Notes under the pieces: model-generated
Told to the model about the DNA's origin: nothing
The model's database searches: none
The model's input: only the letters and a program-made list of their open reading frames with translations
Part shown: positions 8,008 through 15,683 of the stretch, piece by piece
How positions within the stretch are numbered: position 1 is the stretch's first letter
How the letters are laid out: the number at the start of each line of letters is the position of its first letter
Assembly: GCA_964581565.1 (NCBI GenBank)
Contig: CAZOOZ010000002.1
Coordinates: 186,001 to 250,000, forward strand
Direction of reading: 5' to 3'
Source of the DNA: UBA1433 sp964581565
Lineage (GTDB): Bacteria; Bacillota; Clostridia; Eubacteriales; UBA1433
DNA length: 64,000 bases
Position numbers and translations under genes: made by a program

Positions 8008-8622
8008 TTATGATTTTTCTTTCGTGTGCTCATCTTTTTCAAACAAGACATCTTTGATTTTCTCTGCCTTCACTTTCGCGTCATCAATCATATCTTCAGC
8101 TTTTTCTTTCAGTTCCTGCCCTTTTATTTTGGCTTCGCTGAGCGCGTCTTCGGTCTTATCGGCAAAATCTTCGGCTTTTTCTTTCGCCTCATGAGCAAAT
8201 ATCTCAGCCTTTTGCTTTGCATCTTCATACACATCTTCGGCTTTTTCTTTCAAATCATCAAACTTTTCTTTTGCTTCCTGTGCTTTCTCTTCCGCCTTTT
8301 CTTTTGTGCCATGCATGAAATCATATGCTTTGTTTTTAAAGTTTCTGCCTTGGATCTTGGCTTCTTTTGCGGCCTCCTGCGCCGTCTCTGCGGCTTCATG
8401 TGCCGCTTCCTTCACATCATCCGCGAAATCCTGCGCTCTTTCTTTCCACACGTGGCTTTTTACTTTTGCGTCTTCAAAGATGTCGTCGGCATTTTCTTTT
8501 ATATCCTCCATGCGTTCTTTGGCTTGTTGTGCCGCTTCATCAGCCTTTTCTTTTATATGTTCTATTTTTTCCTTTGCGTCGTTGAGTGTATCATCGAATT
8601 TATCTTTGAATTCGTCCATCAT
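8008..8622 (-). CDS. LEA-like / YtxH-like repetitive amphipathic helical protein
   Basis: A 204-aa protein made almost wholly of Lys, Glu, Asp and Ala, with degenerate 11-residue repeats of the form KEKAEDxxxDAK. Such repeats occur in late-embryogenesis-abundant, apolipoprotein-like and YtxH-type stress proteins, which are often disordered and become helical on membranes or on drying. There is no signal peptide, membrane segment or cysteine, so it is probably cytoplasmic. Two ATGs are adjacent (8622 and 8619); the GGAGGG site suits the second slightly better. The neighbouring Rieske and universal stress genes fit a stress role, but that is an inference. Confidence 0.7.
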   Translation of the reverse strand: MMDEFKDKFDDTLNDAKEKIEHIKEKADEAAQQAKERMEDIKENADDIFEDAKVKSHVWKERAQDFADDVKEAAHEAAETAQEAAKEAKIQGRNFKNKAYDFMHGTKEKAEEKAQEAKEKFDDLKEKAEDVYEDAKQKAEIFAHEAKEKAEDFADKTEDALSEAKIKGQELKEKAEDMIDDAKVKAEKIKDVLFEKDEHTKEKS

Positions 8623-8695
8623 GGCCCTCCATAAAATTCATTTATATGGTTTTTTCACTTTCCGCTGTTTTTATTATAGATTTTTTAAGATAAAA

Positions 8696-9025
8696 TTATT
8701 CTATGCCAATGAGCACGTCGTCTCCCTGCCGCAGCACTTCGTAGCTTTTTAAATCATGCACTTTTACTTTGACTTTAAAAAGCTTGCCTCTCTCGACCAC
8801 TTTGCCGGTTTTTACGTCAAATACCGATCCGTGCCTCGGGCAGATGATGTTTCCGTCTTCGAGCCTGCCTTCCTCGAGCGCGCCGCCCATATGCGGGCAG
8901 ACGCTGTCCACAGCGTAATGCAAGCCGTCGATATTTACAAGCAATATGCTTTTCCCTTCAATGATTACTTTCATTTTTTCGCCGTTGCCAAGCTCTTCGG
9001 CGCCGGTCGCTTTTACATATCTCAT
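8696..9025 (-). CDS. Rieske [2Fe-2S] ferredoxin-like protein
   Basis: A 109-aa protein of the small soluble Rieske type. The two cluster-binding motifs are CPHMGG near residue 43 and CPRHGS near residue 61, giving two Cys and two His ligands. The spacing between them and the following FDVKTGKVV segment are typical of NirD/BphF-like ferredoxins. The start at 9025 (MRYVKATG) follows AGGAGGTG. It lacks a membrane anchor and stands alone, so its electron partner cannot be read from context. In anaerobes such proteins may serve oxidative-stress or reductase systems. Confidence 0.88.
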   Translation of the reverse strand: MRYVKATGAEELGNGEKMKVIIEGKSILLVNIDGLHYAVDSVCPHMGGALEEGRLEDGNIICPRHGSVFDVKTGKVVERGKLFKVKVKVHDLKSYEVLRQGDDVLIGIE

Positions 9026-9104
9026 TTCACACCTCCTGCATGCTGCCCGGTTCAAATGAATATTATTTTCTTTATTGTCATTATAGCACAGGATAAATAA
9101 ATTA

Positions 9105-9130
9105 AAGAGAGATAATTCCTTATCTCTCTT
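9105..9130 (-). terminator. Terminator downstream of the SEFIR gene
   Basis: AAGAGAGATAA (9105-9115) and TTATCTCTCTT (9120-9130) form a perfect 11-bp stem with a 4-nt loop. A T-rich tail follows on the minus strand. It is about 145 bp beyond the SEFIR stop, with no gene between. Confidence 0.65.
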
Positions 9131-9274
9131 ATAAAAATCCGGTTTTTCATACCCGTCAGTTTTATATATAAGCTTTTTCGCAGCATAAAATAATACTTTT
9201 AATTTGATGCGCAGCGTCTGTATTCAAATTTCGTTCTTTCCTGTATCATATCAGTATCTTTTATTCATTTTACT

Positions 9275-9811
9275 TCATTGCTTCGCACTTTCTTTTAAAA
9301 CAACTTCATCAAGTAAGAATCTGGGTTTTTTACCGATCGGCGGTTTTTTGTGCAGAGGTTTATTATAAATAGCCCGCAATAGTTTTTCATATTCTTTTTC
9401 ATATGTATCGGCAGATGATAAATCTATATATATGATTGACTCAATATAGGCAGGGCAACACGGTCTTTTATTTTCATCAAATTCAAAAATCACGGGAATA
9501 AACTTATCCGTAGATTGATCCTGATATAATTGCGGCGATATTATTAAAGTTTCTTCACCAACCCCGCCGATACGATGATCAGCTTTGTCTTTATATTTTC
9601 TGTCACAAATGATTAAGATTTTATCAATATCTCTGTCCACTACCGCTTTTTCCATAAATCTGTATTTATTTTGCCCCGGTGTTAAGTACCATTTATCAAA
9701 TAAAACATTCACTTGATGACCCATGAGCCTTATAGCCAGTTCTTCAACTTTTTTTTCAAATTCTTTACCGGACCATGAATATGAAATAAATACTTTTGGA
9801 ATTTTTTCCAT
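9275..9811 (-). CDS. Stand-alone SEFIR (TIR-like) domain protein
   Basis: A 178-aa protein opening with KVFISYSWSGKEFEKKVEEL, followed by VNVLFDKWYLTPGQ and FMEKAV, the hallmark order of the SEFIR branch of the TIR superfamily. The domain fills residues 5 to about 150, and only a short basic tail follows, whereas many relatives carry a further effector or sensor domain. Bacterial SEFIR/TIR proteins act in anti-phage defence by degrading NAD or making signal nucleotides. The glutamate in GVGEETLIIS is a candidate active residue, which is an inference. The start has an ideal AAAGGAGGTG site. A 48-aa reading frame lies directly upstream and an XRE/ImmA pair follows further upstream. Confidence 0.75.
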   Translation of the reverse strand: MEKIPKVFISYSWSGKEFEKKVEELAIRLMGHQVNVLFDKWYLTPGQNKYRFMEKAVVDRDIDKILIICDRKYKDKADHRIGGVGEETLIISPQLYQDQSTDKFIPVIFEFDENKRPCCPAYIESIIYIDLSSADTYEKEYEKLLRAIYNKPLHKKPPIGKKPRFLLDEVVLKESAKQ

Positions 9812-9832
9812 TATTTTTCACCTCCTTTGTAT

Positions 9833-9979
9833 TTAATCATAAAAAGAGGAATACCTGCAAGCGAGCAAACATTGAAAAAGTAATTTTCCGGCGTGTATCT
9901 TGCTGTAAGAACAAACACTTAAGATTCTCTGATTACAAATCATCATTTTTGTATCATTGTCATAACTGTTTTTAATCAT
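9833..9979 (-). CDS. Possible 48-aa small protein ahead of the SEFIR gene
   Basis: The frame begins MIKNSYDNDTKMMIC and has four Cys residues. AAGGAG lies 7 bp before the ATG, and the stop is 21 bp before the SEFIR start, so the two could be co-translated. I recognise no family. It could be a leader or partner of the SEFIR protein, or the decayed end of another gene. Confidence 0.35.
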   Translation of the reverse strand: MIKNSYDNDTKMMICNQRILSVCSYSKIHAGKLLFQCLLACRYSSFYD

Positions 9980-10181
9980 AATTATGCTCCTTTCCATATA
10001 CTATAGTAATAGGACGACAATAAAAAAGCCCGCCTTTGTCATACTGTTTACATACAAAATATATATAAATCATCTTTTTTGGCGGAATACATCTTTTTTT
10101 GAGCGAATATGATCTTTGTGCCGGCATATATTTCAATATGTAAAACAGGTCTGATATGGCTTCATCCGTCGTAACCTATTT

Positions 10182-10214
10182 AAAAATGGTGACTGTGCCG
10201 AAGTCACTATTTTT
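10182..10214 (-). terminator. Terminator of the XRE/ImmA operon
   Basis: AAAAATGGTGACT (10182-10194) and AGTCACTATTTTT (10202-10214) pair over 13 positions with one mismatch around a 7-nt loop. It overlaps the ImmA stop codon. Confidence 0.7.
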
Positions 10215-10740
10215 AATTGAGTACATACTTGCTTTGATTGCAAGCAGCCGTGAATGATACTTTACATTTTTGCATGATTTCTTCTTTCGACATTTCCTGT
10301 ATCAAATGATAAGGCATAAGGAGCTCTCCCGCAAAACAATCCGCTTGCCATTCCGGATCTTCATAGGGCTTGATACTGCATTTTTTCAAATTGCGCCGAA
10401 ATCCGAATCCCATCACACTCATGAGAACATAGTGCCCGATTTCATGGGCGATGGAATAACGATCCCGCCCATTTCCCGCATATGCGCCGTCGTACACACT
10501 TTCTTTTATTCTCATATAATGATTCATAACATCCGTATCTCCCTGCACAGATTCCGGAAATTCTCCGTCGGGAACAATTTCAAACATGAATTCTTCTTCC
10601 CCGAAAATATCCGGCATAATTTCAAGAACTTCAATGACCGGAAAAAAAATTTCGTTTTCCAATCCCAAGATCTGCCTGAGAACCAATGTTATTTTGCGAA
10701 TCTTCTCACGAGACAGAGGTGTCGCAATGTAATCATTCAA
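10213..10740 (-). CDS. ImmA/IrrE-family metallo-endopeptidase
   Basis: A 175-aa protein with the zinc-protease motif HEIGH near residue 92 and a downstream EWQADCFAGELLMP segment giving the third ligand, as in ImmA and IrrE. Such peptidases cleave a partner XRE repressor and so release mobile-element or stress genes. The start appears to be TTG at 10740, 2 bp after the stop of the XRE gene and about 11 bp after an AAGGAG site inside that gene's end. The pair forms a two-gene operon. Their targets might be the adjacent SEFIR locus or lost mobile-element genes; neither is shown. Confidence 0.88.
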   Translation of the reverse strand: MNDYIATPLSREKIRKITLVLRQILGLENEIFFPVIEVLEIMPDIFGEEEFMFEIVPDGEFPESVQGDTDVMNHYMRIKESVYDGAYAGNGRDRYSIAHEIGHYVLMSVMGFGFRRNLKKCSIKPYEDPEWQADCFAGELLMPYHLIQEMSKEEIMQKCKVSFTAACNQSKYVLN

Positions 10741-10742
10741 TC

Positions 10743-11105
10743 TTAACGTTTCTCCTTATTTAATAGTTGTAAGATGCTGTCCACAGTTTGTCCATCCATG
10801 CTTTCGAATCTGCGAGAAAAAACCAATGCGAGATCTCTTTTTTTCGGTGTAACATCTTGCAGCATTATTTTTACACTTTTTTTATCCTTTTCGACTGCTT
10901 CTTTTAATTGCTGCACCGTTTTTTCATCCAGTGAATAATGCGTTTGCAGATCTGAAATCATTGTAGCGGGAACCGAACGTTTTCCAACTTCTATAGCAGA
11001 TAAATATGAAGACGATTTTCCCAAATTAACTGCCATATCTTTAAGTACTTCATCATGATCAATTCTTATTTTTCTAAGAATTTTACCAAATTCCGTTATC
11101 TTCAC
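10743..11105 (-). CDS. XRE-family transcriptional regulator (ImmA partner)
   Basis: A 120-aa protein with an N-terminal Cro/CI-type helix-turn-helix (LRKIRIDHDEVLKDMAVNLG, then SSSYLSAIEVGKRSVPA) and a C-terminal helical region that probably makes dimers and holds the cleavage site for the peptidase encoded next. The start is GTG at 11105, supported by GGGAGG at good spacing; no nearby ATG fits. The ImmA gene follows after 2 bp. It probably represses its own promoter in the AT-rich region 11106-11190. Confidence 0.85.
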   Translation of the reverse strand: MKITEFGKILRKIRIDHDEVLKDMAVNLGKSSSYLSAIEVGKRSVPATMISDLQTHYSLDEKTVQQLKEAVEKDKKSVKIMLQDVTPKKRDLALVFSRRFESMDGQTVDSILQLLNKEKR

Positions 11106-11227
11106 ATTATTTCCTCCCTTCCGGTAAACTCATGCTACCATATATTGGATAATTTGTCAATCATATATATGTAATATTTCCACAAATTTTGTGTATTTTT
11201 TATACAAATATTTTTATGGACTCCGTT

Positions 11228-11255
11228 AAAAAAAGAGAGAACGGCTTCTCTCTTT
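11228..11255 (-). terminator. Terminator of the first universal stress gene
   Basis: AAAGAGAGAA (11232-11241) and TTCTCTCTTT (11246-11255) form a perfect 10-bp stem with a 4-nt loop. Seven T residues follow on the minus strand. Confidence 0.8.
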
Positions 11256-11282
11256 CAATATGCTTATTATACTGTGTAGATT

Positions 11283-11744
11283 TTATTCCTCGTCCGCATC
11301 CGTGTGGATCACCAGCACCGGGCAGGGCGCCTCGGCGATTACTTTCTGCGCGACCGAGCCCAAAAAGAATCGTTTGATCTGTGAGAAGCCTCTGTTGCCC
11401 ATCACGATCAAATCAACTTCGTCGTTTTCGGCCACTGTCAGGATGCTTTCATAAGGTATGCCGGGAAAGACTTGTTTTTCCGCTTTCAGCCCGCCGATAT
11501 CGAGCGTGTCCATGAGCCCGTCCAGCAGCTTGACGCCTTGTTCTCTCAATACTTCCATCAGCTGCCTGCTGTAGGTGTTAATATATCCCTGCGACATGAC
11601 GATATTATCCAAGCTGTAATCAAAATCGTCATTGATGACCGTGAGAAACTTGATTGACGCGTTTTCTCTTTTCACTATTTCAACGGCTTTCGTGGCCGCG
11701 TTCACAGATGCCTTCGAGCCGTCGATCGGTACTAATATTTTCAT
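11283..11744 (-). CDS. Universal stress protein, UspA family (copy 1)
   Basis: A 153-aa single-domain protein. It opens MKILVPIDGSKAS, and the C-terminal half holds the ATP-binding motif GNRGFSQIKRFFLGS, so it probably binds ATP. The start at 11744 follows AAGGAGG with 8-bp spacing; an in-frame GTG 6 bp earlier is too close to that site. It is a close paralogue of the gene at 11795-12244 in tandem. Each has its own ribosome-binding site and the gap is about 50 bp. A general stress or starvation role is expected from the family. Confidence 0.92.
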   Translation of the reverse strand: MKILVPIDGSKASVNAATKAVEIVKRENASIKFLTVINDDFDYSLDNIVMSQGYINTYSRQLMEVLREQGVKLLDGLMDTLDIGGLKAEKQVFPGIPYESILTVAENDEVDLIVMGNRGFSQIKRFFLGSVAQKVIAEAPCPVLVIHTDADEE

Positions 11745-11794
11745 AAACACATCCTCCTTAAAATCATATCTTTTTTAGTCAAATAACTGTTTTT

Positions 11795-12244
11795 TTAATC
11801 GTCTGCTTCCGTGTGGACAACTAAAACGGGACACGGTGCCTCAGAGATCACTCTTTGCACAACAGATCCTATAAAGAATCGTTTGATTTTGGAAAAGCCT
11901 CTGTTACCCATCACGATTAAATCGAAGTTTTCGTCTTTCGCTATTTCGCTAATGCTCATATAGGGCACGCCGAAGACGACCGCTTTTTCTGTGATAATAC
12001 CGCTCAAATCAAGCTGAGCCATGAGCGAATCAAGCAGTTTATTGCCCTGCAGCAAAATCGTCTCATTGTTGTATTCATTGAGATATCCCCTCGTTATGGC
12101 CACATCTCCCGAGCTGTTTGCGAAATCTTCATGAACCACCGTGAGAAACTTGATCGACGCGGTGTCTTTCCTCGCTGTTTCCACAGCTTTTTTCGCGGCG
12201 TTTAAGGATGCTTTGGATCCATCGATCGGAACTAATATTTTCAT
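11795..12244 (-). CDS. Universal stress protein, UspA family (copy 2)
   Basis: A 149-aa UspA protein with the same opening (MKILVPIDGSKAS) and the same ATP-binding pattern, GNRGFSKIKRFFIGS. The tandem copies diverge mainly in the middle helix region around residues 45-80, so the duplication is not recent. The ATG has a GGAGGAG site. It is probably co-transcribed with the downstream copy, since no terminator separates them. Confidence 0.92.
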   Translation of the reverse strand: MKILVPIDGSKASLNAAKKAVETARKDTASIKFLTVVHEDFANSSGDVAITRGYLNEYNNETILLQGNKLLDSLMAQLDLSGIITEKAVVFGVPYMSISEIAKDENFDLIVMGNRGFSKIKRFFIGSVVQRVISEAPCPVLVVHTEADD

Positions 12245-12343
12245 AGCAACTCCTCCGTAAAATTATTTTAAAATAAAAAATAATTTATTTCCATTATTAT
12301 ACAATACCTTACAATCCTCGTCAAACACAGGCTTATATCAGCC

Positions 12344-12378
12344 AATAAAAAAAGAGAGATAAAAGCTTATCTCGCTTT
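12344..12378 (-). terminator. Terminator after the membrane-anchored XRE gene
   Basis: AAGAGAGATAA pairs with TTATCTCGCTT, and on the minus strand seven T residues follow. The 25 bp beside it (12376-12400) nearly duplicates the 3' end of cotJC. Confidence 0.65.
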
Positions 12379-12400
12379 GATCAAATATGCTTACTGAAAT
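12376..12400. repeat. Copy of the cotJC 3' end next to a terminator
   Basis: This 25-bp stretch matches 14191-14215 at 24 positions. In the other copy it contains the last codons and stop of cotJC. A weaker partial match lies at 11253-11266. It looks like transplanted 3'-end/terminator sequence. Confidence 0.6.
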
Positions 12401-12526
12401 TTTTTATTTCTTTAGGCTATGTCACAACAAATAGTTGATAAATAAGGTTTTTTGTAGGAGAGCATTAAACTCTCCTATAAACTGGAATTTTGAAGTCTGA
12501 ACTTTCCCCAAAAAAGCAGAGCAGTT

Positions 12527-13036
12527 TTATATTTTCTTCCGTGTCAAGATTATTCCAACGATTGTCCCTATAAGGATAATCGGCGCTAACCTGACAAACA
12601 GCCATTCAAATACGTGAAAAGCTACTCCGACAACAGCGGCTTCAGGGTCACTATAATTCCAACCTAAGTAAGGGCTATTTAATACTATTAAGACCGCAGA
12701 AATTGCTACTATGACCGCACACAATGAGATAAGTAGCCAATGAAACTTTTTTCGTCTCGTGGTCTTCCTTTGTGCGAGCTGTAAGTTTATAATCTCCAGT
12801 TTTTCGGAAATCGCTTTTAAGTCATCCACCTTCGACTCAATAACAGTTTCTCCAAGCAAAGTGCTTACGGGTGTTTCAAGCACCTCTGATATGGATATTA
12901 ACATATCAGAATCAGGGACCGACAATCCTTGCTCCCATTTAGAGATTGTTTGTCGCACCACATTCAGCTTGATAGCAAGTTCTTCTTGCGAAAGTCCTTT
13001 TGATTTTCTGATTGCTTTAATGTTTTCGTTTAACAT
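12527..13036 (-). CDS. XRE-family regulator with C-terminal membrane segments
   Basis: A 169-aa protein. Residues 1-65 are a Cro/CI-type HTH with the motif LSQEELAIKLNVVRQTISKWEQG. A short charged linker follows, then two hydrophobic helices (about 100-120 and 145-167), so the regulator is tethered to the membrane. This layout is common in Firmicutes, usually next to a transporter or small membrane protein, but none is adjacent here. The start ATG is preceded by AAAGAAAGAAGG. Its target may be its own gene. Confidence 0.85.
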   Translation of the reverse strand: MLNENIKAIRKSKGLSQEELAIKLNVVRQTISKWEQGLSVPDSDMLISISEVLETPVSTLLGETVIESKVDDLKAISEKLEIINLQLAQRKTTRRKKFHWLLISLCAVIVAISAVLIVLNSPYLGWNYSDPEAAVVGVAFHVFEWLFVRLAPIILIGTIVGIILTRKKI

Positions 13037-13191
13037 TAGGGATAACCTTCTTTCTTTCAGTCGTTATCACTATTGTATGAGGAACTGTCCGCTGCTACAA
13101 GCAACGCATATTAACATTCAAGTTTTATAGTCGTGGTATGCTGTTGGGTATGTTGATGGCAGGCATATCCCATCAGCACTTTTTCCTACTG

Positions 13192-14022
13192 CTAAAAAGC
13201 TATGATGATCCCGCCCTTATCAGCATAGAGTGTGTTGAGCGCTCCCATCGAAAACACGTAGACTTTTTTAGCATGCAGTTTCTCTTCGATTTTTCTTTTC
13301 AAAATCAATGCTTGTTTTTCATTATCCGAGTGTGAAATCGCTATAATATGCTCACCAAAATTCCGGCGCATTTCACTCATTAATTTTATCATTTTTTTAA
13401 AAGCTTTTTCTGAGCCTCTGGCCGTGGAAAAAACTTCAATATAACCGTTACGGGCGCCCATGATCGGCACCACATGCAATCTCTTCGCCAAAAACGCTTT
13501 AATATTGCTCAGCCTTCCTGCCTTTCGCAAATTGTCCAGGCTCACCGATATGAACATAGTTTTCATATCCGCGATAAATTTTTCCACCTCACTTCGTATT
13601 TCTTCAAAGCTTCGGCCTTTTTCACGCAGTTCCCTGATTTTTAAATAAATCAGAGTCAGCCCCGGTGATGCGCTTAACGAATCAAAGATATGGATCTTTT
13701 TTTTGCCGGGGTGGTCTTCTTCATAAAGCTGTTTTGCGAGCATGGCCGCATTATAAGAACCGCTCAGTTTTGAGGTAATGGTAATGCCGAATATATCTCC
13801 GGGAGCTTCAAAAGCTTCGTAAAATGAATGCGGGGAGCCGCAAGCCGTCTTGAAACGCTCGGCTCTTTTCATTGCTTTCATAAACACATTCATATTGATA
13901 TCCTCGGTATCTACCCATTCTTTTCCGTCAAGCTCGATATGGAAAGGTATTGTTTCTACATTTTCCTGCTCTTTCATTTCTTTGGTCCTGTCCAGGCTGC
14001 TGTCTGCTATGATACGTATCAT
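13192..14022 (-). CDS. DegV-family fatty-acid-binding protein
   Basis: A 276-aa protein starting MIRIIADSSLDRTKEM. It has the DegV hallmarks: an early DSS motif, the TSKLSGSYNAAMLA segment near residue 88 and a C-terminal GGIIIAF. DegV/FakB proteins bind a fatty acid and present it to the FakA kinase. The start at 14022 follows AGAAGG; the longer in-frame start at 14043 has no site. The gene stands alone. No fakA gene is in the window. Confidence 0.9.
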   Translation of the reverse strand: MIRIIADSSLDRTKEMKEQENVETIPFHIELDGKEWVDTEDINMNVFMKAMKRAERFKTACGSPHSFYEAFEAPGDIFGITITSKLSGSYNAAMLAKQLYEEDHPGKKKIHIFDSLSASPGLTLIYLKIRELREKGRSFEEIRSEVEKFIADMKTMFISVSLDNLRKAGRLSNIKAFLAKRLHVVPIMGARNGYIEVFSTARGSEKAFKKMIKLMSEMRRNFGEHIIAISHSDNEKQALILKRKIEEKLHAKKVYVFSMGALNTLYADKGGIIIAF

Positions 14023-14165
14023 TTGTATACCTTCTATTCTCAATCTTTTTTTATTTGTATGAACTGTGTAAAATCAATATTCATTGTTTCTTAATTTTAG
14101 AATATTTATGTATTATAGCACAAGCAGGTGTATTCTTATAGGAATATATCTTTCAATACATACTA

Positions 14166-14193
14166 AAAGAGAGAGAATGCCTTCTCTCTCTTT
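14166..14193 (-). terminator. Terminator of the cotJ operon
   Basis: AAAGAGAGAGAA (14166-14177) and TTCTCTCTCTTT (14182-14193) form a perfect 12-bp stem with a 4-nt loop, 13 bp after the cotJC stop. Confidence 0.75.
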
Positions 14194-14205
14194 AATCAAA
14201 TATGC

Positions 14206-14787
14206 TTACTGAAATCTGTTATACGAATTCTTGTATTTTTCATCGATCAATCTTAGCGTTTCACCAAATCTTTGGAAATGCACGACTTCTCTTTCCCGGA
14301 GAAATCGCAGCGAGTCTTTCAAAAGAGGATCATCTGTCATTTGGATCAAATTTTCATACGTTGTTTTCGCTCGTTGCTCTGCGGCCATATCCGCATACAA
14401 ATCCACGACCGGGTTTCCTGTTGCCACAGTTTCTTTGCCGACGTTAAACGGCACGCCCCCCGCGTTGAGATATGCGGGATTACATCTGTGTTCAACATAT
14501 CTTCCGTCGAACCCTGCTCTGATCATTTCGTCTTTTGTTGCTCCGCAGATGAGCATATCGTAAAGGGTTGCCACCATTTCCATGTGGGCGAGCTCTTCTG
14601 TCCCTATATCCGTTAAAATCGCTTTGCCTTCGTCATAAGGCATGGAGTAACGTTGATTGAGATACTGCATCGATGCGCCGCTCTCTCCGTTTGACCCGCC
14701 GTATTGCGTCAAGATGTTTTTCGCCATGCGCAGGTCTTTACCGCTCACTTTCATCGGATATTGCAATTTTTTCTGATATATCCACAT
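14206..14787 (-). CDS. cotJC: Spore coat protein CotJC, manganese-catalase family
   Basis: A 193-aa protein of the di-manganese catalase fold. Metal-ligand motifs are visible as EELAHMEMV near residue 65 and EREVVHFQRF near residue 167, with further glutamates at about 37 and 138. It begins MWIYQKKLQYPMKV, typical of CotJC. It is the last gene of cotJABC, starts 1 bp after cotJB, and has a GGGAGG site. In Bacillus the operon is made in the mother cell and its products join the inner coat. Its presence supports a spore-forming organism. Confidence 0.95.
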   Translation of the reverse strand: MWIYQKKLQYPMKVSGKDLRMAKNILTQYGGSNGESGASMQYLNQRYSMPYDEGKAILTDIGTEELAHMEMVATLYDMLICGATKDEMIRAGFDGRYVEHRCNPAYLNAGGVPFNVGKETVATGNPVVDLYADMAAEQRAKTTYENLIQMTDDPLLKDSLRFLREREVVHFQRFGETLRLIDEKYKNSYNRFQ

Positions 14788-14788
14788 A

Positions 14789-15166
14789 CTAACAATCGCC
14801 TCCCATCATATCGCATCTTTCCCACGGCCATTTGCCGTCGATCCAAGTCCATCGGTCTTCCGGGCTCATGCCGTAAATCGTAAGAGGTTCATTAAACATC
14901 TCTTCATATTGCACGATGAGTTCGCAAAGCATTTCCGCATAAAAATTATGCTTATTGATCATTGCCGTATCATTCCAGTGTGTGTCGAGATACAGCGCTA
15001 TATCGAGCACCATGATCTGGCACGCGCTTATTCTGCGCAGCATTTCCTCTTTTTCCGTATACATCGGCTGCCGCGGCTGCAACGGCATCTGAGGTTGCGG
15101 CATTTTAGGCTGTGTCGGCTGAGGCTGAAACGGCCAGCTGTTTTTTTCTACGTTTGTAGCGGACAT
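14789..15166 (-). CDS. cotJB: Spore coat protein CotJB
   Basis: A 125-aa protein. The first 38 residues are an unusual Pro/Gln-rich extension (repeats of the type QPxMPQPQ). The conserved CotJB domain follows: LLRRISACQIMVLDIALYLD-like helices, then WTWIDGKWPWE near the C-terminus. Usual CotJB proteins are about 85-90 aa, so the N-terminal tail is extra. The start lies inside the end of cotJA (19-bp overlap) with a GGAGGG site, indicating coupled translation. Confidence 0.92.
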   Translation of the reverse strand: MSATNVEKNSWPFQPQPTQPKMPQPQMPLQPRQPMYTEKEEMLRRISACQIMVLDIALYLDTHWNDTAMINKHNFYAEMLCELIVQYEEMFNEPLTIYGMSPEDRWTWIDGKWPWERCDMMGGDC

Positions 15167-15354
15167 AATACCGTGCTCCCTCCTACATTGCCGGAATAGC
15201 TTGAATACAGCGCAACAAACGCCGTTCCCTTCATTAATGCTTCATCCTCCGGATATAATGTTGTATCTATCTGATAAGGCACATAGGCATTCGCATACTG
15301 AGGATTCACAGGCATAAACGGCACCAACGGAACGAATTGGTTTGTATTATTCAT
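15148..15354 (-). CDS. cotJA: Spore coat-associated protein CotJA
   Basis: A 68-aa protein with the CotJA pattern of Pro, Tyr and Val in the first half (VPLVPFMPVNPQYANAYVP), then LYPEDEALMKGTAFVALYS. First gene of the cotJABC operon, with a GGGGGG-type site 9 bp before the ATG. A hairpin in the leader (15377-15411) lies just upstream. Confidence 0.92.
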   Translation of the reverse strand: MNNTNQFVPLVPFMPVNPQYANAYVPYQIDTTLYPEDEALMKGTAFVALYSSYSGNVGGSTVLCPLQT

Positions 15355-15376
15355 CTATTGTTTCCCCCCTAAATTT

Positions 15377-15411
15377 CTTATGCCTCTATCAGAATTTTCT
15401 GCAGGCATAAG
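15377..15411 (-). promoter_or_regulatory. Hairpin in the cotJ leader
   Basis: CTTATGCCT (15377-15385) and AGGCATAAG (15403-15411) are perfect arms, with a smaller AGAA/TTCT pair inside. It lies just before the ribosome-binding site of cotJA and has no T-run, so it is an operator or an RNA structure rather than a terminator. Confidence 0.45.
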
Positions 15412-15683
15412 CAGGTTTCAACATATAATATGCGAATGCTGTCAGAAATGTACTTAAAACAGGGAATTTAAAACAAATTAATTTTATTTTATCTAAGAAG
15501 GTTTATCCGTATCAAAGGAGTAAGAAAAAATATGAAAAACCGCTGTTTACTTTATATGCGGCTTTAAATGAATTGTGAGGAATTCTCGGAGATTTAAAGC
15601 AAAAAACAGTATTTATCATATGCCCGAAAATCTTTTTTGTGTTGATCGAGCGGCGCAAAACGGGAAAAAAATAAAAAAAATCA

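Noticed and set aside
8026..8634. Long plus-strand frame (about 200 aa, Phe/Leu-rich)
   Set aside because: Antisense shadow of the Lys/Glu-rich LEA-like gene; no ribosome-binding site.
13138..13191. Imperfect inverted repeat after degV
   Set aside because: Arms are mismatched and no T-run follows; not strong enough to call a terminator.
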